Under the pieces are notes generated by a model. The model saw only the letters and a list, made by a program, of their open reading frames with translations, was not told where the DNA came from and ran no database searches. Both the position numbers and the translations under genes were made by a program. From the NCBI RefSeq assembly GCF_008386495.1, contig NZ_VTHJ01000008.1, positions 62,001 through 126,000 of the forward strand: a DNA stretch of 64,000 bases, read 5' to 3'. Origin of the DNA: Streptomyces tailanensis (GTDB taxonomy: Bacteria > Actinomycetota > Actinomycetes > Streptomycetales > Streptomycetaceae). Positions 27,777 through 40,162 of this stretch are shown here, piece after piece; position 1 is the stretch's first letter, and each line of letters starts with the position of its first letter.

Positions 27777-29033
27777 TCAATTCAGCCCCCGGGAAGATGC
27801 AGCACTGTGCGCCGGAGGCCTGACGCCCCACAGCAGAAAAACGGGATTGGTGGCGGCCAGCCGGGTCACGTCCCCCGGCAGCGGCACGAGCCGGGACGCC
27901 TGCAGCAGTACGCCGTCACAGGTCATCCCGGCCGCCACGAGCGCCTCCCGGGCCGCCGGGACCCGGTCGAGCGCGGCCATGGCGACCACCACGGTCCGCC
28001 GTACGCGCTCCGCGCAGGCGGCGACGATGGCGGGCAGTTCGCGCCCTCCACCGCCGATGAACACGGCGTCGGGTTCGCCGTGCAGACCGGACAGCACGTC
28101 CGGCGCCGCACCGTGCACCACATGCACGTCGACGCCGTGCGCGGCGGCGTTGCCGTGGATCCGCTCCACGTCCTCGGCCGACTTCTCGACGGCGGTGACG
28201 GCCGCGCCGAGCCGCGCGCACTCCACGGCCACCGAGCCGGAACCCGCGCCGATGTCCCACACCAGATCCCCGAGCCGCGGCCCGAGCCGGGCGAGCGCCA
28301 GCGCCCGTACCTCGAACTTGGTGATCATCGAGTCACGATGCGCGAACTCGCGCTCGTCCAGGGCCCATCGGTCAGGGGCGGGACGCGCCCCGGCGACGGT
28401 ACGCATCACGCTGACCGCATGCTCGTCGTCGGGATCGAGGCACAGTACGACGCTCACGGCCGAACCCCAGTCACGGGCGGCGGCCTCCACCGGAGTCACC
28501 CGCTCCACCCGCTCCCGCCCGGGATCGCCCAGCGCGGACGCCACGACGAGCACCCGTCGGCTGTGCAGCAGTCCCGCGCCCAGTTCGGCGGGCCCGGAGC
28601 CCGGCCCGGTCAGCACCGCCACCTTCGGCCGCGCCCGGCACACGTTCAGCGCGGTCCGCAGCTCACGCCCGTGCGCGCTCACCACGACCGCGTCGTCCCA
28701 GGGCAGCCCCAGCCGGGCGAACGCCGCGGCGACGGACGACACCCCCGGCCGTACGTCCAACGCGTCCGCCCCGAACCGCTCGGCGAGCGCCCGCACGATC
28801 CCGAAGAACCCCGGGTCACCGGAGGCGAGCACGACGACCCGCCGGTCGACGAACTTCTCGATCACGTCCAGGGCGGGCGACAGCGGCCCCAGCACCACCC
28901 GCTCGGCACCCTCCGGCAGCCGAGCCGCCTCCAGATGCCGCCGCCCGCCCACGACGAGCGCCGCCTCCGCCAACACGGCCTCGGCGTCCGGGGGGAGGGG
29001 CGCCCCCGTACCCGTACCGATGACACTGATCAC
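27777..29033 (-). CDS. cobL: Precorrin-6Y C5,15-methyltransferase (decarboxylating) CobL
   Basis: A 418-residue fusion of CbiE and CbiT. CbiE (about 1-200) begins ISVIGTGTGAPLPPDAEAVL and has the SAM-binding VLASGDPGFFGIV. CbiT (about 225-400) has VWDIGAGSGSVAVECARLG and AVFIGGGGRELPAIV. Together they methylate C5 and C15 and remove the C12 acetate carboxyl. The GTG start overlaps the cobM stop by 4 bp. The C-terminal 15 residues are variable. Confidence 0.93.
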   Translation of the reverse strand: MISVIGTGTGAPLPPDAEAVLAEAALVVGGRRHLEAARLPEGAERVVLGPLSPALDVIEKFVDRRVVVLASGDPGFFGIVRALAERFGADALDVRPGVSSVAAAFARLGLPWDDAVVVSAHGRELRTALNVCRARPKVAVLTGPGSGPAELGAGLLHSRRVLVVASALGDPGRERVERVTPVEAAARDWGSAVSVVLCLDPDDEHAVSVMRTVAGARPAPDRWALDEREFAHRDSMITKFEVRALALARLGPRLGDLVWDIGAGSGSVAVECARLGAAVTAVEKSAEDVERIHGNAAAHGVDVHVVHGAAPDVLSGLHGEPDAVFIGGGGRELPAIVAACAERVRRTVVVAMAALDRVPAAREALVAAGMTCDGVLLQASRLVPLPGDVTRLAATNPVFLLWGVRPPAHSAASSRGLN

Positions 29034-29866
29034 GGAGCCGAGCCCTGCTCCCGCACCTCACGACGCGCTTCCCGCAGCGCCTTGCGCGCCGTCGGGTCGG
29101 CCTTGCGGTACCCGTGGAAGTGACCGGGGTGGTAGAGATGCGAACGCGTCCCCTGGGCGTCGAGGGCGGGACCGACCAGGAAGAGCGTGTGCTTCCAGAG
29201 CTTGTGCTCCTTGACGGTCTCCTCCAGCGTCCCGATCGTGCACTTCACGACGAGTTCCTCGGGCCAGGTCGCCTGATACGCCACCACGACCGGCGTCGAC
29301 GTCGGATACCCGCCCTCCAACAACTCCCGCACCAACTGCCCACTGCGCGCCGCCGACAAAAACACCGCCATGGTCGTCCCGTGCCGCGCGAACTCCCGCA
29401 CCTCCTCACCCGGCGGCATGGGCGTCTTTCCCCCACCGAGCCGGGTCAGAATCACGGACTGCGCAACCTCGGGAATCGTCAACTCCCGCTGCGCGAGCGC
29501 GGCAACGGCCGAGAAGGACGACACCCCGGGAATCACCTCGGTGACGATCCCGATCTCCCGACACCGATCGACCTGCTCCTGCGTACCACCCCACAGCGCC
29601 GGATCCCCGGAATGAATCCGAGCCACCTTCAACCCCTCGTCGAGGGCCCGCTCGTACACGGCGACGACGTCCTCCAGGGACATGGCCGCCGAGTCCAGAA
29701 TCTCGGCCCCTTCCCGAGCATGCTCAAGCACCTCAGCCTGAACGAGACTCGCCGCCCAGATCACCACATCGGCCTCGGCGATCGCCCGAGCAGCCCGAAA
29801 CGTCAACAGATCGGCAGCCCCGGGCCCGGCCCCGACGAAGGTCACCTTGCCGGTGTCAGCAGCCAT
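29030..29866 (-). CDS. cobM: Precorrin-4 C11-methyltransferase CobM
   Basis: Adds the C11 methyl to precorrin-4. The 278-residue protein has the family's VTFVGAGPGAADLLTFRAARAI at the N-terminus, IHSGDPALWGGTQEQVD, IPGVSSFSAVAALAQRELTIPEVAQSVILTR (typical of CobM/CbiF) and MAVFLSAARS. ATG at 29866. It lies 114 bp downstream of cobI, in a gap filled by a dispersed repeat. Confidence 0.94.
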   Translation of the reverse strand: MAADTGKVTFVGAGPGAADLLTFRAARAIAEADVVIWAASLVQAEVLEHAREGAEILDSAAMSLEDVVAVYERALDEGLKVARIHSGDPALWGGTQEQVDRCREIGIVTEVIPGVSSFSAVAALAQRELTIPEVAQSVILTRLGGGKTPMPPGEEVREFARHGTTMAVFLSAARSGQLVRELLEGGYPTSTPVVVAYQATWPEELVVKCTIGTLEETVKEHKLWKHTLFLVGPALDAQGTRSHLYHPGHFHGYRKADPTARKALREARREVREQGSAP

Positions 29867-29890
29867 GGGGGATCGATCCTCTCTGAGTTG

Positions 29891-29949
29891 GTGTCGCGCC
29901 CTTCAGGGGCGCGGGGAACGGCGCGAGCAACCACAACGGACCCGCAGCC
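29891..29949. repeat. Dispersed repeat between cobM and cobI (copy A)
   Basis: Starts with a hairpin, CGCGCCC and GGGCGCG around TTCAG, then GGCGCGGGGAACGGCGCGAG and a tail ending ACCCGCAGCC. A second copy of the GGCGCGGGGAAC...CCCGCAGCC part is at 57984-58026. The family is common in Streptomyces intergenic DNA. Here it lies inside an otherwise tightly packed operon. Confidence 0.7.
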
Positions 29950-29980
29950 AAAAACGGCCCTACCAGCGGAGCGTCAGGGC

Positions 29981-30712
29981 TCACAGCTTGCCGCCGCGCC
30001 CGCCGTCACGCCGGGCGGGCGCGATCAGGGTGGAGAGATAGGGCAGCGGACGGCCGTCGAGTTCGCAGGCGGCCTGGATGGACTCCTCCGCCAGCCCGAG
30101 CGCGGACCCCCACACCGCGTCGTCGATCCGCCCGCTTTCCCGCAGCGCCTCGACGACGGCCTGCGCCTGTCGTCCGAACTTGTACGCGACGACGGTCCCC
30201 GGCCCGTTGAGGGCGTCCTTCAGCACGGCCGCCCCCGCGGTGACGGGCACGAGCGTGAGCGGTTCGGTCCCTTCCGTCAGTACGGCACCGGAGCGCGCGG
30301 CGAGGTCCTGCATGGCGGTGATACCGGGCACGGTCTCCACGACGGTCCCCGGCACCAGTTCCTCGATGGTCTGGGCGAGATAGGTGAAGGTGGAGTAGAC
30401 GTTGGGATCACCGATGGTGGCGAAGGCGACGCACGCGTGCCCCCTGAGCAGCTCGGCGACCCGCTCCCCGGCGGCGTCCCAGGCGGCCTCGCGCCGCCCC
30501 CGGTCGGTCCGCTCGTTGAGCGCGAACACGACCCGTACGACTTTCTCCTCGGACACGTAATGCAGAACGGTCGCCTCGGCGCGCCCTCGCTCTCCGGTGT
30601 CCATGACCGGCACAACAACGACATCGGCGGCCCGCAGAGCGTTGACACCCTTGACGGTCACCAGCTCCGGATCACCGGGCCCGACCCCGATCCCGATCAG
30701 CTTGCTGCTCAT
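29981..30712 (-). CDS. cobI: Precorrin-2 C20-methyltransferase CobI
   Basis: Methylates precorrin-2 at C20. The 243-residue protein opens LIGIGVGPGDPELVTVKGVNAL (SAM loop) and has VAFATIGDPNVYSTFTYLA and VPGITAMQDLAARSG. I chose ATG at 30712, which overlaps the cobB stop by 4 bp; the longer frame to 30844 would run back through cobB. Confidence 0.94.
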   Translation of the reverse strand: MSSKLIGIGVGPGDPELVTVKGVNALRAADVVVVPVMDTGERGRAEATVLHYVSEEKVVRVVFALNERTDRGRREAAWDAAGERVAELLRGHACVAFATIGDPNVYSTFTYLAQTIEELVPGTVVETVPGITAMQDLAARSGAVLTEGTEPLTLVPVTAGAAVLKDALNGPGTVVAYKFGRQAQAVVEALRESGRIDDAVWGSALGLAEESIQAACELDGRPLPYLSTLIAPARRDGGRGGKL

Positions 30713-32211
30713 GACGTCCGGCACCTCTCCACGAACCGACGGGCGACACCGGGCTCCGACGCCCAGTGCGTGTGCAGATAACTCGCGTGCACACCTCGCT
30801 GTACAAAACCTTCGACCCGCCGCGCGGGAGAACGTATCCCCCAAGCGGGAGCCGCCCCGGCCCCCGGCTCGACGACCGTCCGATGAAACTCGTGCCCCCG
30901 CATCCGCGTCCCCGCCGGCGCGAGCACACTGTCACCGACGGCCACCGCGTCCCGATACCCGAGCGTGAGCCGCTCCGACATCCGCGCATTCGCATCGAGC
31001 ACCCCGCACATCGGCAGCCCATCGAGCTCCCGGCACAGATACAGCAGCCCCGCACACTCGGCGGCGACAGGAGCCCCGCTCTCCGCGAGGCCCGCGACAG
31101 CCTTCCGCAGGGATACGTTGGCGGACAGCTCAGCCGCGTACACCTCGGGGAACCCACCGCCGATGACCAACCCCCGAGTCCTCTCGGGCAGTTCCGCATC
31201 ATTCAGCGGATCGAAGACGACGACCTCGGCCCCGGCGGCAGCCAGCAGCTCGCTGTGCTCGGCATACGAAAAGCTGAACGCGGCTCCACCGGCAACGGCA
31301 ACGACGGGCGCCTGTGCGATGGGCGATGCTTCGGCTCCGGGCACTTTTGAGCCCGGTCCAGCCACACCCAGCCCGTCCGGCGTTTGAGGACGAGGCCGTT
31401 CAGGCCGAAAGCGGGGGTCTGGGGGCGCAGCCCCCAGGGATGGGACGGGTAGGGGCGGCGGGGGCGAAGAAGACACGGCCGCAGCCGCATCCCATGCCGC
31501 ACCCGAAATCACCCCCGCACTCCGAGCCAGCCCGACCAGCCCCTCCAGATCGCACCCGGCAGCCACCTGCGCCCCCATCGCCGCAACCGCCTCCACGGCC
31601 TGAGCCCGCCGCTCGACAACCGGCACCAACCCCAAATGCCGAGAAGGCGTACCCACCTGCGCAGCCCTCCGCAGCACCCCCAACACCGGCACCCCGGCCG
31701 ACTCCAACGCCCCCCGCAACAACTCCTCGTGCCGATCCGACGCAACCTTGTTCAGAATCACGCCCCCGACCCGCACCTCCGGATCCCACGAGGCGAACCC
31801 ATGCACCAACGCCGCCACCGACCGCGACTGCGAAGACGCGTCCACGACCAGCACCACCGGCGCCCGCAACAACTTCGCCACATGAGCGGTGGAGGCCAGT
31901 TCACCTTCCCCCGCGGCCCCGTCGTACATCCCCATCACGCCCTCGACGACGGCGATGTCGCACCCCCGCGCCCCATGGGCGAACAGCGGCGCGATCAACT
32001 CCGGCCCGCCCAGATACGCGTCGAGGTTCCGCCCCACCCGCCCGCTCGCGAGCGCGTGATACCCGGGATCGATGTAGTCCGGCCCCACCTTGTGCGGAGA
32101 CACGACGAGCCCCCGCGCGGTGAACGCGGCCATCAACCCCGTGGCGACGGTGGTCTTGCCGCTGCCCGAGGAGGGCGCGGCGATGACCAACCGGGGCACA
32201 GCTGTCACCAC
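30709..32211 (-). CDS. cobB: Hydrogenobyrinate/cobyrinate a,c-diamide synthase CobB
   Basis: ATP- and glutamine-dependent amidation of the a and c side chains. The N-terminal dethiobiotin-synthetase-like domain has Walker A PSSGSGKTTVATGL and VVEGVMGMYDG. The C-terminal class I glutamine amidotransferase has GLVIGGGFPEVYA and the nucleophile in PVAAECAGLLYLC. Between them, residues about 245-288 form a Pro-rich linker (PPPPLPVPSLGAAPPD...) encoded by a dispersed-repeat-like stretch at 31348-31475. ATG at 32211 overlaps the cobO stop by 7 bp. Confidence 0.93.
   Translation of the reverse strand: MVTAVPRLVIAAPSSGSGKTTVATGLMAAFTARGLVVSPHKVGPDYIDPGYHALASGRVGRNLDAYLGGPELIAPLFAHGARGCDIAVVEGVMGMYDGAAGEGELASTAHVAKLLRAPVVLVVDASSQSRSVAALVHGFASWDPEVRVGGVILNKVASDRHEELLRGALESAGVPVLGVLRRAAQVGTPSRHLGLVPVVERRAQAVEAVAAMGAQVAAGCDLEGLVGLARSAGVISGAAWDAAAAVSSSPPPPLPVPSLGAAPPDPRFRPERPRPQTPDGLGVAGPGSKVPGAEASPIAQAPVVAVAGGAAFSFSYAEHSELLAAAGAEVVVFDPLNDAELPERTRGLVIGGGFPEVYAAELSANVSLRKAVAGLAESGAPVAAECAGLLYLCRELDGLPMCGVLDANARMSERLTLGYRDAVAVGDSVLAPAGTRMRGHEFHRTVVEPGAGAAPAWGIRSPARRVEGFVQRGVHASYLHTHWASEPGVARRFVERCRTS
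31348..31475. repeat. Dispersed Streptomyces-type repeat inserted in frame within cobB
   Basis: On the plus strand the stretch contains CCCAGCCCGTCCGGCGTTTG, AGGACGAGGCC and then a perfect hairpin CTGGGGGC-GCA-GCCCCCAG (31419-31437) followed by GGGACGGGTAGGGGCGGCGG. I recognise this combination as a repeated intergenic element of Streptomyces. Here it is read through in frame and adds about 43 residues to CobB. Only one copy is in this window, so repetition itself is from memory. Confidence 0.55.
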
Positions 32212-32813
32212 TCGATGCCCCTCTGGCCCTTCTGGCCGGCATCCATGGGGTGCTTGACCTTGGACATGTCCGTCACCAGGTCCGCGAAGTCGACGAGCTT
32301 CTCGGGAGCGTTCCGCCCGGTGATGACGACATGCTGCGTCCCGGGCCGGTCCCGCAGCACGGAGATCACCTCATCGGTGTCGACCCACCCCCAGTGCATG
32401 GGATAGGCGAACTCATCCAGCACATACAGCTTGTACGTCTCGGCGGCCAGATCCCGCTTGACCTGCTCCCAGCCCTCCCGGGCCTTCTCCTCGTTGGTCG
32501 AGTTGTCACCCTGGATGTCCCGCTGGACCCACGACCAGCCCTCACCCATCTTGTGCCAGTCGACGGACCCGCCCTCACCACTCGCGCCCAGTACCCGCAG
32601 CGCGTTCTCCTCGCCGACCTTCCACTTGGCCGACTTCACGAACTGGAACACCCCGATGGGCCACCCCTGGTTCCAAGCCCGCAACGCCAGCCCGAACGCG
32701 GCGGTCGACTTGCCCTTCCCGATCCCCGTGTGCACCACGACGAGAGGCCGATTACGACGCTGCCGCGTCGTCAACCCGTCATCCGGTACGACACTCGGCT
32801 GTCCCTGAGGCAT
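32205..32813 (-). CDS. cobO: Cob(I)yrinic acid a,c-diamide adenosyltransferase CobO (BtuR/CobA type)
   Basis: Transfers the 5'-deoxyadenosyl group from ATP to cobalt. At 202 residues it is normal length. The P-loop is HTGIGKGKSTAAFG; other family blocks are FVKSAKWKVGEENAL, GEGWSWVQRD, YVLDEFAYPMHWGWVD and VVITGRNAPEKLVDFADLVTDM. ATG at 32813 overlaps the last base of the chelatase stop (TAATG). Confidence 0.96.
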   Translation of the reverse strand: MPQGQPSVVPDDGLTTRQRRNRPLVVVHTGIGKGKSTAAFGLALRAWNQGWPIGVFQFVKSAKWKVGEENALRVLGASGEGGSVDWHKMGEGWSWVQRDIQGDNSTNEEKAREGWEQVKRDLAAETYKLYVLDEFAYPMHWGWVDTDEVISVLRDRPGTQHVVITGRNAPEKLVDFADLVTDMSKVKHPMDAGQKGQRGIEW

Positions 32814-34798
32814 TACGCGGCCCTCCTCTGTACGTCCTTCACCAGCCCGGCGATGGAATCCGCCCGCAACTCGTCCAACGTCACTGCCGTACCCCCCAAC
32901 TCACCCGCGAGCTGCCCCGCCAGCCCCAGCCGCACGGGCCCCGACTCGCAGTCCACGACCACGGACGCGACCCCGTCGGCGGCGAACAACCGAGCCGCCC
33001 GCCCAGCCAGCGCGACAGGCTCGGGCCCGCCCGTGGCACGACCATCGGTCACCACAACCACCAGCGCCCGCCGCGCCGGATCCCGCAACCGCTCGACCCG
33101 CAGCACCTCATGGGCCCGCAGCAACCCGGCGGCCAGCGGCGTCCGCCCACCCGTCGGCAGCGACTCCAGCCGAGCCGCCGCCGCGTCCACGGAAGAGGTC
33201 GGCGGCAACGCCACCTCGGCGGCCGACCCCCGGAAGGTCACCAGCCCGACCTTGTCCCGCCGCTGATAGGCATCCAGCAGCAGCGACAGCACAGCCCCCT
33301 TCACTGCACTCATCCGCTGCCGAGCCGCCATCGACCCGGAGGCATCGACGACGAACAAAACGAGGTTCCCCTCGCGACCCTCGCGGACGGCCTGACGCAG
33401 ATCGTCCCGGCGCACGACCAGCCCCGGTCCCGACCGCCCCCGCGCCCGCTGGTGCGGGGCCGCCGCCTGCACCGTGGCCGCCAAGTGCAGCTTGGTGAGC
33501 GCCCCCCGGGGCCGCCGCGCCCCCGTCGTCCGCCCGTGCTCGGTCCGCGCCCGCGAACGCCGCCCGGCCGCGCCCTCGCCGATGCCGGGCACGCTCAGCA
33601 CCTTGGTACGGAACGGTTCCGAGGCCCGTACGGCCGACTGCTCGGAGCCCCCCGAGGGCTGCGGCTGTCCATCCTCCCCGGCCTCGGGCCGGGCACCGGT
33701 GTCACCACCACCCTGCGGCCCCTCGTCCGGCGACGGCTGCCCGCCGCCTCCACCGGGCCCGTCCGGCCCCGGATCGGGGTCGTCGTCCCCGGAGAACTCC
33801 TCCAACGTCTCGTCGAGCTTGTCCTCGTCGAGCCCCGGCGCGTCGAAGGGATTCCGACGCCGACGGTGGGGCAACGCGAGCAGCGCGGCCTGCCGCACAT
33901 CCTCGGCGAGTACGTCGGTCCGCCCGGCCCACGCGGCCAGCGCGGTAGCGGTTCGGGCCATCACGATGTCGGCCCGCATGCCGTCGACCTCGAAGGCAGC
34001 GCAAGTCGCCGCGATCTGCCTGAGCACTCCATCACCCAGCCGCACCGACGGCAACAACTCCCGTGCGGCAACGATCCGTTGCTGTACGGCGGCCTCCTCA
34101 CCGGCCCACCGGGCAGCGAATCCGACCGGGCCGTCGTCGTACGCGAGCCGCCGCCGTACGACCTCCACCCGCTGCTCCGGCTCCCGGGAGGCAGCCACCT
34201 CGACGGTCAGCCCGAAACGGTCGAGGAGCTGGGGCCTGAGTTCCCCTTCCTCGGGGTTCATGGTCCCGACCAGCAGGAAACGAGCCTGGTGCCGTACGGA
34301 GACGCCTTCGCGTTCGACGTACGAGGCGCCCATGGCGGCGGCGTCCAACAGGAGGTCGACCAGGTGGTCATGCAACAGGTTGACCTCGTCGACGTACAGG
34401 ATCCCTCGGTGCGCCGAGGCCAACAGGCCCGGTTCGAAGGCCTTCACGCCTTCGGCCAGAGCTCGCTCGATGTCCAGCGCGCCCACGAGCCGGTCCTCGG
34501 AGGCGCCGACGGGCAACTCGACCATGCGTGCGGGCCGCCGGACCCCTGCGCCCGGCTCGTGCGGTCCGTCCGGGCACGTCGGGTCGGGGGAGGCCGGGTC
34601 ACAGGAGAAACGGCACCCGGAGATGACGTCAACCTCCGGAAGCAGCGCCGACAAGGCGCGTACCGCCGTCGACTTGGCCGTTCCTTTCTCACCGCGCACC
34701 AGAACGCCGCCGACGGCCGGGCTCACCGCGTTGAGCAGCAGAGCCAAGCGGAGGTCGTCCTGACCCACGACCGCAGTGAAGGGGTAGGGCGTGCTCAC
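32813..34798 (-). CDS. ChlI/ChlD-like Mg-chelatase family ATPase (putative cobaltochelatase partner of CobN)
   Basis: A 661-residue fusion of an AAA+ domain and a von Willebrand A domain. Walker A is RGEKGTAKSTAVRAL, Walker B is GILYVDEVNLLHDHL, and the VWA MIDAS site is LFVVDASGSMAARQRM. The middle is an acidic, Pro/Gly-rich linker (about 320-390). In aerobic cobalamin synthesis CobN needs two ATPase partners (CobS, CobT); in actinobacteria this single BchI/BchD-type protein next to cobN probably does that job (inference from context). I chose GTG at 34798, which has AAGGAG ten bases upstream; an in-frame ATG at 34831 has none. Confidence 0.88.
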   Translation of the reverse strand: MSTPYPFTAVVGQDDLRLALLLNAVSPAVGGVLVRGEKGTAKSTAVRALSALLPEVDVISGCRFSCDPASPDPTCPDGPHEPGAGVRRPARMVELPVGASEDRLVGALDIERALAEGVKAFEPGLLASAHRGILYVDEVNLLHDHLVDLLLDAAAMGASYVEREGVSVRHQARFLLVGTMNPEEGELRPQLLDRFGLTVEVAASREPEQRVEVVRRRLAYDDGPVGFAARWAGEEAAVQQRIVAARELLPSVRLGDGVLRQIAATCAAFEVDGMRADIVMARTATALAAWAGRTDVLAEDVRQAALLALPHRRRRNPFDAPGLDEDKLDETLEEFSGDDDPDPGPDGPGGGGGQPSPDEGPQGGGDTGARPEAGEDGQPQPSGGSEQSAVRASEPFRTKVLSVPGIGEGAAGRRSRARTEHGRTTGARRPRGALTKLHLAATVQAAAPHQRARGRSGPGLVVRRDDLRQAVREGREGNLVLFVVDASGSMAARQRMSAVKGAVLSLLLDAYQRRDKVGLVTFRGSAAEVALPPTSSVDAAAARLESLPTGGRTPLAAGLLRAHEVLRVERLRDPARRALVVVVTDGRATGGPEPVALAGRAARLFAADGVASVVVDCESGPVRLGLAGQLAGELGGTAVTLDELRADSIAGLVKDVQRRAA

Positions 34799-34872
34799 GC
34801 GGTGATCACTCCTTCGGGTGAGGTGCCGCAAACCGGTTCAAACTCTGGCCGCAGGCGTGCCATGGTCGAGAT

Positions 34873-34962
34873 CTGGTCCCCGCCTACGCGGGGGTGGTCC
34901 TTGGCGTTCTGATGCCGAACTTGCCGAGGTTTAGTGCTCCCCGCCAACGCGGGGGTTCCCAG
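34873..34962 (+). CRISPR. Two-repeat CRISPR-like remnant, type I-E repeat pattern, one 32-nt spacer
   Basis: Two 29-nt units, 34873-34901 and 34934-34962, share CCCCGC-NNNN-GCGGGG at the same phase and are identical at 21 of 29 positions. The unit-to-unit distance is 61 nt, giving a 32-nt spacer, exactly the geometry of actinobacterial type I-E arrays (29 + 32). The first unit keeps the TGGTCC 3' end and the second keeps the GTGCT 5' start of the usual Streptomyces I-E repeat. No cas gene and no further unit at 61-nt steps on either side. An alternative is a pair of terminator-like hairpins after cobN. Confidence 0.55.
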
Positions 34963-34967
34963 GGAGA

Positions 34968-38626
<3,659 letters not shown>

Positions 38627-38630
<4 letters not shown>

Positions 38631-40162
38631 GCGGGCGCTCCCGGTGGAATGAAAGGCAGTCCTTGCGGCGCGCCCGACTCGATGAGCCGCCACAGCGCGT
38701 CCGTGTCCGCGTGTTCCTCGATCAGATCTCCGAGCCGGTCGAGCTGCTCCTCGCGCAGCGCGGCGAACGACGTGTCGGCGGCCGGTACGAAGCGGCGCCC
38801 CGCGGCGGCCGCCACCTCGCGCAGAAAGGCCCGCCGGAATCCGTCCGACTCCAGCGACCCGTGCCAGTGCGTGCCCCAGGTCTGCCCGACCCGGCAGCCG
38901 TCGAGGCTGTGTCCATTGTCATCAGAGATGAACGCTTCACCGCCGACGACCTCGGCGACCCCGTGATGGATCTCGTACCCCTGCACCTGCTCCCCGAGGG
39001 CTTCGCCGACGGGCCGGGTGAGGGTCTTCTCCCGGGCGAACCGCACCCGCACGGGCAGTACCCCGAGCCCGTCCACCTGCCCCCGCCGGCTCTCGACCTC
39101 GTCCTCGATGTGCTCGCCGAGGACCTGGAAGCCACCGCAGATGCCGAGCACGGGCCGCTGCTCGGCCGCCCTGTGCTTCAGGGCGTCGGCCAGCCCGCGT
39201 TCCCGCAGCCACTCCAGCGCCCGTACGGTTCCCCGGGTCCCCGGAACGACCACGAGATCGGCGTCGGCCAGCTCCTCCGGCCGGTCCACGAACCGCACGA
39301 CGACACCGGGTTCGGCGGCCAGCGCGTCGACGTCCGTGAAGTTGGACATGAGGGGGACGGCGCAGACGGCGACCCGCAGCACGTCCTCCCCGACGGGCGG
39401 AGCGACATTCGACTCCCGCACGGTCCCGCGCAGCGAGACCCGCAGCCCGTCCTCCTCGTCGATCCCGAGCCCGTGCCGGAAGGGCAGCACACCGTACGTC
39501 CGCCGCCCGGTCAGCCCGTGCAGCATGTCGAGGCCGGGCTCCAGCAGGGAGACATCCCCCCGGAACTTGTTGACGAGGAACCCGGCGACGAACGCTTGAT
39601 CCTCGGGGGAGAGGAGCGCGACGGTCCCGAAGAAGGAGGCGAAGACACCCCCACGGTCGATGTCGCCGACGACGAGAACGGGGAGCCCGGCATTCCGGGC
39701 GATCCCCATATTGACGATGTCCGTCCGCCGAAGATTGATCTCGGCGGGAGAACCGGCCCCCTCACAGATCACCGCGTCATACGTGCCCCGCAACTCGGCG
39801 AGACACTCCAACACGGTCCCGAGGAGCGCCCCTTGCCGCCCCCCGTGATACCCCCGCGCACTCAGCTCGCCCACCGGCTTCCCGAGCAACACCACTTGAC
39901 TGCTCTGCTCCCCACCGGGCTTGAGCAGCACGGGATTCATCAACGCCGTCGGCTCGACCCGACAGGCCTGCGCCTGCATGGCCTGCGCCCGCCCGATCTC
40001 GGCGCCCTCCCTCGTCACAAACGAATTGAGGGACATGTTCTGCGCCTTGAACGGCGCAACCTTGACCCCCTGCCGAACCAGCCACCGACAGATCCCAGCG
40101 GTGACGACACTCTTCCCGGCATCAGAGGTGGTACCGGCTACAAGTAGTCCGCCACCGGTCAT
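38627..40162 (-). CDS. cobQ: Cobyric acid synthase CobQ
   Basis: Amidates four side chains (b, d, e, g) of adenosylcobyrinate a,c-diamide. The 511-residue protein has the N-terminal LLVAGTTSDAGKSVVTAGICRWL with VICEGAGSPAEINLR, and a C-terminal glutamine amidotransferase with the nucleophile in VLGICGGFQVLGEHI and a catalytic His in THWHGSLESDGFRRAFL. It overlaps cobD and cobN by 4 bp each. Confidence 0.96.

Noticed and set aside
34873..34962. Reading the two GC hairpins simply as the cobN terminator
   Set aside because: Possible, and kept as the alternative, but the 61-nt spacing and matching flanks beyond the stems fit a CRISPR unit better, and downstream cob genes need read-through.
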